Position numbers and translations under genes: made by a program. Below are positions 13,913 through 19,165 of a stretch of DNA of 19,165 nucleotides, one piece after another; position 1 is the first letter of the stretch; every line of letters starts with the position of its first letter. The stretch comes from Bacillota bacterium (GTDB taxonomy: Bacteria; Bacillota; Clostridia; Peptostreptococcales; Anaerovoracaceae): assembly GCA_016284575.1 (NCBI GenBank), contig JAEEPD010000013.1, forward strand, positions 1 to 19,165. Direction: 5' to 3'. Under the pieces are notes generated by a model. The model was given only the letters and a program-made list of their open reading frames with translations, searched no databases and was not told the origin of the DNA.

Positions 13913-15523
13913 TTAGTCAGTATAAATGATGCCGAAGAAGCGCTGCAGCAGCATGGATGCCTGGGCTCGGCTAAGCTCGCCCTTGGGATCGAGCTTTCCG
14001 TTGCTGCCCTCCATAAGACCGCTGCTCACAGCCCAGTTGATGGCAGCCCTGTACCGGTCTGAGATCTGCCCCTCATCAGAGAAGCGGGCACGGCCATCAT
14101 CTATGCTCAGGTCAAGGCCCTGATGACGGGCCATCCTGAAAAACATCTCAGCCGTTTCCTCCCTGCTGATGGGCTCGTTGGGGCCAAAACCGCCGGAGAT
14201 CCTGTCTGTGATCTTCTCCGCAGCAGCCCATCTTACAGCCTCGCTGTACCAGAGCTCCTGGGGCACATCGCTGTAGGGAAGTGCGTAGTTTACATAGGGT
14301 TCACCCGCGATCCTCCAGAGCACCGTTGCGAGCTGTGCCCTTGTAAGCTTTTTATCAGGATTGAAGATGCCCGTCCTCGAACCCTCCATCAGGCCCTTTT
14401 CATAAGCAAATTTTACGGCATCGCTGTACCAGAGGCCATCCGCCACATCCCTGAAGGGATGCTCAGCCTGCCAGGCAGCGGTCCTCGCCGCCACGTTCTT
14501 TCTAAGGTTTTCAAAGAAGAACATGTAGTCGTAAACGTGATAGGAGCCCTCCGGGAAGATGTCTATAGCCGCAGGATAATCCGCAGCGGCAACATCGGTC
14601 ACCACCAGCTCGCCGCGGCTTCCGATGTATGCGCCGCAAAGAGCCGGCTGGGGTTCGGCTCCGGTGGACATTACAGCGCCCTTGTTCAGAGCCTTGTCCG
14701 CCTTTGTGCCGTCAGTCTTCCAGTTCAGCGGATTTATTGAAAGCGCCCTGGTCCCCGCGGGATTTACCAGAGTTCCATCCAGGGATCCGTCCTCGCAGTC
14801 GAAGCTGATGACCACGCCTGTATCGGTTTCACCCTTTGCAGGGACTATCTGGGGATAGGCAGCCGCCATTTCCTCTGTGACGGACCAGCCGATGGAATAT
14901 ACGGCGATAAGCTTGCTTCGCAAAGCCATAGCCTCTGCACTGTCGCCTCCGAAATACTCCTTCAGCAGCTCCAGGCACATATCGGAGCCCTGGGAAAAGC
15001 CTGCAAGTATAAAGCCTCTGCCGCCGTTTTCGTTGTCCAGATACCAGCGGAAGGCCGCGGAAATGTCGTTGTAGGCAACGGCCCTGGCCTGAGCCTGCTG
15101 GTCCTTGTCCAGCCTGTAGGCGTTCATGGACATCTGGCGGTAATAGGGAGAGAACATCCTTGCGCTGTTCTCATAGATGCCCCGCTCCATGTCCAGAGCG
15201 TTCACGAAGCGTCCCTTAAGCTTGTCGTTCAGATCGAAGGAATTGGTCTCGCTCCTGGTGTCCACCGTGGGGCAGATCAGGAACAGATCCACAGGCCTTC
15301 CCTGCCCCTCCTCAAAATAGGCCCAGTTGGCGGCATCGCTGTAATCCAGAGCAGGCTCGCTGATGAGCTCCGGACCCGGGCTTATGAGCGACGGGCCTAT
15401 GCTGGTGATGACAAATGTATCGCTGTCCTTGGGCGGGTCCACGCCCACAACAGCAAAGGCAGTGCTGTACATGGAAAGGACCATGCATAGCACAAGAAGG
15501 ATCGCTGTGAATTTTCTTTTCAT
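13913..15523 (-). CDS. Secreted DUF3089 alpha/beta hydrolase with three SLH domains
   Basis: A cell-surface hydrolase. Numbered from the first Met at 15526: signal peptide 1-25 (MKRK, a hydrophobic core, then STAFA), a DUF3089-type alpha/beta hydrolase about 60-345, and three SLH domains at about 358-408, 418-466 and 481-531. The hydrolase part shows NWAYFEEGQGRPVDLFLICPT, the nucleophile elbow GFSQG (176-180, Ser178), and a likely catalytic His330 in GSYHVYDYMFFFENLR. SLH domains bind pyruvylated secondary cell-wall polymer, so the enzyme should sit on the outside of the wall. I chose the second ATG (15523): AGGAGG at 15529-15534 is five bases from it but only two from the first ATG. The substrate is unknown; esterase or lipase activity is a family inference. 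Confidence 0.88.
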   Translation of the reverse strand: MKRKFTAILLVLCMVLSMYSTAFAVVGVDPPKDSDTFVITSIGPSLISPGPELISEPALDYSDAANWAYFEEGQGRPVDLFLICPTVDTRSETNSFDLNDKLKGRFVNALDMERGIYENSARMFSPYYRQMSMNAYRLDKDQQAQARAVAYNDISAAFRWYLDNENGGRGFILAGFSQGSDMCLELLKEYFGGDSAEAMALRSKLIAVYSIGWSVTEEMAAAYPQIVPAKGETDTGVVISFDCEDGSLDGTLVNPAGTRALSINPLNWKTDGTKADKALNKGAVMSTGAEPQPALCGAYIGSRGELVVTDVAAADYPAAIDIFPEGSYHVYDYMFFFENLRKNVAARTAAWQAEHPFRDVADGLWYSDAVKFAYEKGLMEGSRTGIFNPDKKLTRAQLATVLWRIAGEPYVNYALPYSDVPQELWYSEAVRWAAAEKITDRISGGFGPNEPISREETAEMFFRMARHQGLDLSIDDGRARFSDEGQISDRYRAAINWAVSSGLMEGSNGKLDPKGELSRAQASMLLQRFFGIIYTD

Positions 15524-15560
15524 CATAACCTCCTCACAGGTCAGAAAGTCTTACCCGATG

Positions 15561-15589
15561 ATTGTACCACATTCCGGAGAATAATAAAA
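15561..15589 (-). promoter_or_regulatory. Promoter of the SLH-hydrolase gene
   Basis: On the minus strand an extended -10, TGG-TACAAT (15566-15561 for the hexamer), lies 35 bases before the first ATG. The -35 region at 15589-15584 (TTTTAT) is weak, as is often the case with a TGn extended -10. Confidence 0.5.
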
Positions 15590-15601
15590 CGGCAGCGCCT
15601 C

Positions 15602-15622
15602 AGTGAAGTTCGCATTTTCACT
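15602..15622. promoter_or_regulatory. Inverted repeat AGTGAA-N9-TTCACT between two divergent promoters
   Basis: A perfect 6-bp dyad lies between the SLH-hydrolase promoter and the promoter of the DszB-like gene, 8 bases upstream of the latter's -35. It may be a shared operator; only symmetry and placement support this. Confidence 0.35.
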
Positions 15623-15630
15623 CTTCTTCG

Positions 15631-15659
15631 TTGGACATACGGTGCTTTGCTGATATAAT
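15631..15659 (+). promoter_or_regulatory. Promoter of the DszB-like gene
   Basis: TTGGAC (15631-15636) and a perfect TATAAT (15654-15659) with an ideal 17-base spacer, 34 bases upstream of the start codon. This is one of the best sigma-A promoters in the window. Confidence 0.8.
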
Positions 15660-15693
15660 AGAATCAGATTCATAAAACAAGGAGGCAGGAGCT

Positions 15694-16701
15694 ATGCAGG
15701 TGGTTTTCAGCAAATGTCCGGTGGGAGCCGCAACAGAAATTATCATGAGGAACGGAGCCCTGATCGATATGATAGACCGGTCGGGCGGAGAATTTACGCT
15801 GCTCCAGTCAATGGCTCCGGAGTTCCAGAAGGCCCACTTCACCCAGGAGGCGCCGCTTCATTTCCGAGACGGCGGCAACATGCCTCCCATCTGGGCCCAG
15901 TCCATAGCGGACCGTTCGGTGCTGCTGGGCGCCACAAGGCAGTACGAAAGGGTCGGACTCTTCGTAAAGGCAGATTCGCAAATTTCTGAAGTCTCGCAGC
16001 TCAAGGGCCGCCGCATCGCCATCCCCATAAGGGAAAAGGCCGTGTTCGACTTCCGCCGGTACACCGCCATCCGGGGCGTAGAGACCCTGCTGGGCTTTTA
16101 CGGCCTGACCCCGGGCGACGTGGAATACGTTCCGGTCAAATGCACCGATGCACCGCCAAGGCGCATAAGCGGCTTTACAGTCCAGACGAAGGATACGGAT
16201 TTCCTGACCCAGGACGTGCTTGCAGTCCTCGACGGCGATGCCGATGCTGTCTTCTGCAATTCCATAAAGGCCGTAAGACACGCGGACGCAGGTCTTATGA
16301 AGAACCTGATCCCTGAGGAGGGGCAGATTCCGCGGACATATGTCAACAACAACAGCTGCCTGCTGATCACCTGCACAAAACCCTTCGCCTATGATCACCC
16401 CGAGATCGTCATCACCTACCTCAGGGAGCTTTTCAAGGCGGCGGACTGGGCTGCGGAGAACCGTGATGCCTTCCTTGAGACCGTCTCCCACGGAGTCTAC
16501 GACGCGGATCCGGCGGAGTGCGCCCGCTCGTTCTCAGAGAACGTGCATAAGCTCAGGCGCCCGGCCATGACAGACGAACTACTCGCTCTTGCGGACTCCC
16601 AGAAGATTTTCCTGCTGAGACAGGGCGCTCTGGAAAAGGATTTCGATATCCTCAGGTGGGCGGATGGATCGTTCCTGGAAGAAGCCCTGAAAGCTTATTA
16701 G
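15694..16701 (+). CDS. DszB-like sulfinate desulfinase / NMT1-type substrate-binding-fold protein
   Basis: A 335-residue protein with the bilobal periplasmic-binding-protein fold (SsuA/NMT1-like) but no signal peptide or lipobox, so it is cytoplasmic and probably an enzyme. From memory of Rhodococcus DszB (2'-hydroxybiphenyl-2-sulfinate desulfinase, about 365 residues), the resemblance is strong at the N-terminus: FSKCPVGAA, HFTQEAPLHFRDGG, NMPPIWAQ, then LFVKADSQIS and LKGRRIAIP. The DszB catalytic residues Cys27, His60 and Arg70 fall on C8, H48 and R58, with the same H-to-R distance of ten. DszB cleaves a carbon-sulfur bond and releases sulfite without cofactor. The true substrate here is unknown; dibenzothiophene use is unlikely as dszA and dszC are absent. 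AAGGAGG lies eight bases upstream. It is a single-gene unit with its own promoter and terminator. Alternative: a solute-binding protein that lost its signal peptide. Confidence 0.75.
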   Translation: MQVVFSKCPVGAATEIIMRNGALIDMIDRSGGEFTLLQSMAPEFQKAHFTQEAPLHFRDGGNMPPIWAQSIADRSVLLGATRQYERVGLFVKADSQISEVSQLKGRRIAIPIREKAVFDFRRYTAIRGVETLLGFYGLTPGDVEYVPVKCTDAPPRRISGFTVQTKDTDFLTQDVLAVLDGDADAVFCNSIKAVRHADAGLMKNLIPEEGQIPRTYVNNNSCLLITCTKPFAYDHPEIVITYLRELFKAADWAAENRDAFLETVSHGVYDADPAECARSFSENVHKLRRPAMTDELLALADSQKIFLLRQGALEKDFDILRWADGSFLEEALKAY

Positions 16702-16732
16702 AGCATCTAGAACTTTCAAATCAGAATTCCTC

Positions 16733-16761
16733 AAAACTGTCAATAGTATTGACAGTTTTTT
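16733..16761 (+). terminator. Rho-independent terminator of the DszB-like gene
   Basis: A perfect 12-bp stem, AAAACTGTCAAT (16733-16744) with ATTGACAGTTTT (16748-16759), three-base loop, ending in six T (16756-16761). It lies 31 bases after the stop codon. The T-run and a following CAAAAA could also form a second weak hairpin. Confidence 0.9.
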
Positions 16762-16786
16762 GTCATTGTCAAAAAGACCCCGCTGG

Positions 16787-16815
16787 TTGAATGTTGCGGC
16801 ATATAAAAATACAAT
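16787..16815 (+). promoter_or_regulatory. Promoter of the BspA-like surface protein gene
   Basis: TTGAAT (16787-16792) and TACAAT (16810-16815) with a 17-base spacer. The predicted transcript starts near 16822, leaving a leader of about 77 bases. Confidence 0.65.
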
Positions 16816-16823
16816 ATGATGAG

Positions 16824-16864
16824 GGGTAATATACCCATTAGATATAAGCCTGCATTCAGGCTTA
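16824..16864 (+). promoter_or_regulatory. Two hairpins in the leader of the BspA-like gene
   Basis: GGGTA-ATA-TACCC (16824-16836) sits at the predicted transcript 5' end. TAAGCCTG-CATT-CAGGCTTA (16845-16864) is a perfect 8-bp stem with a tetraloop. Neither includes the ribosome site AAGGAGG (16884-16890) and neither has a T-run, so they may be operators or mRNA-stabilising 5' structures rather than an attenuator. Confidence 0.45.
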
Positions 16865-16898
16865 ATTACATTATATTGATATTAAGGAGGATTCCAGT

Positions 16899-19165
16899 AT
16901 GAAGAGACAGCAACTGTGTCTGGCCATTGTGCTGGTGCTCTGCCTGCTGCTGTCGCCATTTACGGCAAGCGCGGCGGAGGTCGCAAGCGGCACATGCGGC
17001 GACAATGCTGCCTGGTCTTTGGACGACACGGGTCAGCTCACCATCAGCGGCACAGGTCCGATGGGCGACTACAGCGGCAAGAACAGCGCAGCAGCAAACT
17101 ACGGACCGCACGCGGGCTCGATAAATACAGTAGTTATCCAACCCGGAATAACGCGTGTTGGAACAGGAGCGTTTTACAGGCAGGACTATGGTTATGACCC
17201 GGTCCCGTTTTCCAGTCTGCAGACTGTTCAGATACCCAATACCGTGGAAACTATCGGTATATTGGCATTTAACCAGTCTTCGGTGGAAAACGTGACGATC
17301 CCCTTCGGTGTAAGATCGATAGAAGAACGTGCTTTCTGTAAAAGCGGTATCACGAACATCGTCATACCCGACAGCGTCACCAGCATAGGCGCCTATCAGT
17401 TTTATCAGTGCAGCTCGCTGGAGAGCGTCACACTGCCTGACAAGCTGACTGTTATTCCCACCTCCATGTTTTATCAGTGTTCAAAGCTGGCTACACTGAA
17501 CTATGGAGGCGCGCTGGAATCTATAGCTTCAGGGAGTTTCCGGAGTACGGCGCTCAATAATCTCACTCTGACGGTGAAGAGCAAAGACACTCCTATAGGC
17601 AGTTCTGCGTTCCAACTCGTTCCCGGGACCGTAACCATTTATGGCGAGGCCGGTGGCAGCGTTGAAAGCAACGCGTCAAGCTATGGCTACACATTTGCGA
17701 CTGCAGTGCAGAACTTCACCTTCGATGCCAACGGAGGCTCGGGTCCTGCCATGGCGCCCATGAGCGTGACATTCGACGGTTCGGACAAGGGCAGTTTCCC
17801 CGCATGCACCTTCACCAACAGCGGCAAGGTCTTTACCGGCTGGAACACTAAGGCTGACGGAAACGGCGCATATGTTGAAAACTGCGCTCCGGTACAGATC
17901 GTTGCTGCAAACGGCAATGTCACTCTTTACGCCCAGTGGGCGGATCCTTCTCTGACTGTTGCCGGAACTCTTATCACTGACAGCAACAAGGACGACGTCT
18001 TCGGCGACGGCAGCGTCAAGTTCAGCGGATCGACCCTTACCCTCAACGGCTTCGCCGCAGCGGGATTCAGCGGAGATCCGGTCATCGACGTCTGCATGGA
18101 CGACCTGACGATAAAGCTGGAAGGCAATAACGCCATCATCTGCGACCAGGCGGATTACGGCATCTACAGTACAAACGGCATCACCTTTACCGGTAGCGGC
18201 CGCCTGGCAATCAACGGAGGAAAAGACGCCATCCACGCAGGAAGCCTTACAGCGTCAGGCAGTTTCACCGGCACTCTTGTGCTTCAGGGCGGCAATACAG
18301 CTTATCCTACTGCAGGACTTGCGGCGAACACCGTAAATATCCAGGGCGGAACAGTGCTTGCTACAGGCGGCTTCTCCAGCGATCACACCTACGGAGTAAA
18401 GGGCGATGTTACCGTATCCGGCGGCGTGCTCTATGCCCAGGGCGGTATCATGCTCAATATGAACGGCAGTTCTTACGGTATCTACGGCAACGCTTCGGTA
18501 AGCGGCGGAGCGCTGATCGCCAGAGCCGGTCTGATACAGCCCAAGGGGACAAGCTATGCGGACGACAAGTACGCAGACGCAGGCCGCAGGGCTATAACCG
18601 GGACCCTTACCACGGGCGGCGGAGCGGCTGTGGCGGGAAAAGTCGGCTACAGCACCGTCAACGACAAGAGTTCCTATTCCGATTCCATCCCCGATTCCGA
18701 TGCTACGGGCATCTTCGTCGCCGGCAGCAGTTATTCCTCTGTTGACGACCTGCCAGCTTCCATCACCGGAGATATCTACAATGTAAAGACCGCATTAGAC
18801 ACCTATTTCACAGCCGCGCCCACAGAGATCAGCATCGCGGACGGAAAGACCGCGCTGTTCGTAAACCTTGTGGAGAACGGCGAGAACAACAGCAATAGCA
18901 TTTGCGGAATGTCGCTGACGGGAAGTTCGCTCAGCATATCCGGAGGCGGCAAGCTGATCGGCATCGGCGGAACCGCCGCAAGCTACAGCTATTGCTACGG
19001 CATCTCCATCAATTCAGGACTTACAGTGAGCGATACGGATATCATCGCCGTGGCAGGCCCCTCCAAGTACTCCAATTACGGTATGTATATAGGCGGGACG
19101 CTCACTATTCCCTCCGGCAGCGTAACGGGTATGAGCGGGCAGACTTTCTACGATTATGCCTCCTA
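16899..19165 (+). CDS. BspA-like secreted surface protein (LRR_5 and Listeria-Bacteroides repeats), partial
   Basis: An open frame of 755 codons with no stop before the window end. Signal peptide 1-25 (MKRQQ, leucine-rich core, then TASA). Residues 30-60 are the BspA-type opener SGTCGDNAAWSLDDTGQLTI. About 75-235 hold six LRR_5 repeats of about 23 residues (such as ITNIVIPDSVTSIGAYQFY). Residues 273-347 are a Listeria-Bacteroides (Flg_new) repeat, FDANGG to LYAQW. From 350 on comes a glycine-, serine- and threonine-rich region with recurring YGI/YGV...SGG motifs, probably a beta-helix, resembling calcium- or sugar-binding Cthe_2159-type domains. AAGGAGG lies eight bases before the ATG. Such proteins act at the cell surface in adhesion or polymer binding; the ligand is unknown. 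The cell-wall anchor, perhaps SLH domains, would lie beyond the window. No disabling mutation is seen. Confidence 0.88.
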   Translation, partial: MKRQQLCLAIVLVLCLLLSPFTASAAEVASGTCGDNAAWSLDDTGQLTISGTGPMGDYSGKNSAAANYGPHAGSINTVVIQPGITRVGTGAFYRQDYGYDPVPFSSLQTVQIPNTVETIGILAFNQSSVENVTIPFGVRSIEERAFCKSGITNIVIPDSVTSIGAYQFYQCSSLESVTLPDKLTVIPTSMFYQCSKLATLNYGGALESIASGSFRSTALNNLTLTVKSKDTPIGSSAFQLVPGTVTIYGEAGGSVESNASSYGYTFATAVQNFTFDANGGSGPAMAPMSVTFDGSDKGSFPACTFTNSGKVFTGWNTKADGNGAYVENCAPVQIVAANGNVTLYAQWADPSLTVAGTLITDSNKDDVFGDGSVKFSGSTLTLNGFAAAGFSGDPVIDVCMDDLTIKLEGNNAIICDQADYGIYSTNGITFTGSGRLAINGGKDAIHAGSLTASGSFTGTLVLQGGNTAYPTAGLAANTVNIQGGTVLATGGFSSDHTYGVKGDVTVSGGVLYAQGGIMLNMNGSSYGIYGNASVSGGALIARAGLIQPKGTSYADDKYADAGRRAITGTLTTGGGAAVAGKVGYSTVNDKSSYSDSIPDSDATGIFVAGSSYSSVDDLPASITGDIYNVKTALDTYFTAAPTEISIADGKTALFVNLVENGENNSNSICGMSLTGSSLSISGGGKLIGIGGTAASYSYCYGISINSGLTVSDTDIIAVAGPSKYSNYGMYIGGTLTIPSGSVTGMSGQTFYDYAS
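18156..19079 (+). repeat. Degenerate protein repeats in the BspA-like gene
   Basis: The codons for Tyr-Gly-(Ile/Val/Met) recur at residues 420, 498, 526, 700 and 727, each followed within about 15 residues by a turn rich in Ser, Thr and Gly and then a short hydrophobic stretch (for example YGIYGNASVSGGALIARAG). The repeats are irregular and degenerate at DNA level, pointing to old duplication within a beta-helix rather than recent expansion. Confidence 0.5.

Noticed and set aside
16733..16790. Repeated TGTCA/TTGAC words as a possible CRISPR or transposon end
   Set aside because: They are explained by the terminator stem and nearby chance matches; no spaced repeats, target duplication or transposase are present.
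17676..18236. Minus-strand open frame inside the BspA-like gene
   Set aside because: The plus frame is continuous for 755 codons with signal peptide and known repeats; the reverse frame has no motif.

Overview
The window looks like a chromosomal stretch from an anaerobic, moderately GC-rich member of the Clostridia (Bacillota). The signs are strong AGGAGG-type ribosome binding sites, S-layer homology (SLH) surface anchoring, a BspA-type leucine-rich-repeat surface protein, a DUF6514-like small protein and AzlCD. The taxonomic call is an inference from gene content; no rRNA or tRNA is present to confirm it. I see no CRISPR array, phage, transposase or integrase.

Region 1 (1-4514, minus strand) starts with an SLH-domain remnant that has no start codon. 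It then holds a glycolytic operon read right to left: pgk, tpiA, eno and a PAP2-family membrane phosphatase, closed by a strong Rho-independent terminator at 309-355. gapA and gpm, often part of such operons, are absent here.

Region 2 (4513-7952) is a LysR-type regulator divergent from tdh-kbl, the two-step pathway from threonine to glycine plus acetyl-CoA. The intergenic region has classic LysR layout: a palindrome inside the lysR promoter and upstream of the tdh promoter. A strong terminator follows kbl.

Region 3 (7954-11193, plus strand) holds azlCD (branched-chain amino acid exporter, with a promoter placement that suggests a leaderless mRNA), a DUF6514-like small protein whose ribosome binding site lies in a perfect inverted repeat, and a cytoplasmic GH2 glycoside hydrolase.

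Region 4 (11199-15589, minus strand) is a three-gene run: a secreted DUF3089 alpha/beta hydrolase with three SLH domains, an ATP-NAD-kinase-like (COG3199/AcoX-type) protein, and a MmgE/PrpD-family protein whose terminator hairpin carries the stop codon in its loop.

Region 5 (15602-19165, plus strand) holds a single-gene unit with its own promoter and terminator. Its product resembles the cofactor-free sulfinate desulfinase DszB, with matching Cys-His-Arg residues. After it comes the first 755 codons of a large secreted BspA-like protein (LRR_5 repeats, Listeria-Bacteroides repeat, then glycine-rich beta-helix-like repeats), which runs off the window end.

The best candidates for new biology are the DszB-like enzyme, the small-gene palindrome that overlaps both a transcription start and a Shine-Dalgarno sequence, and the SLH-hydrolase / NAD-kinase-like / PrpD cluster.
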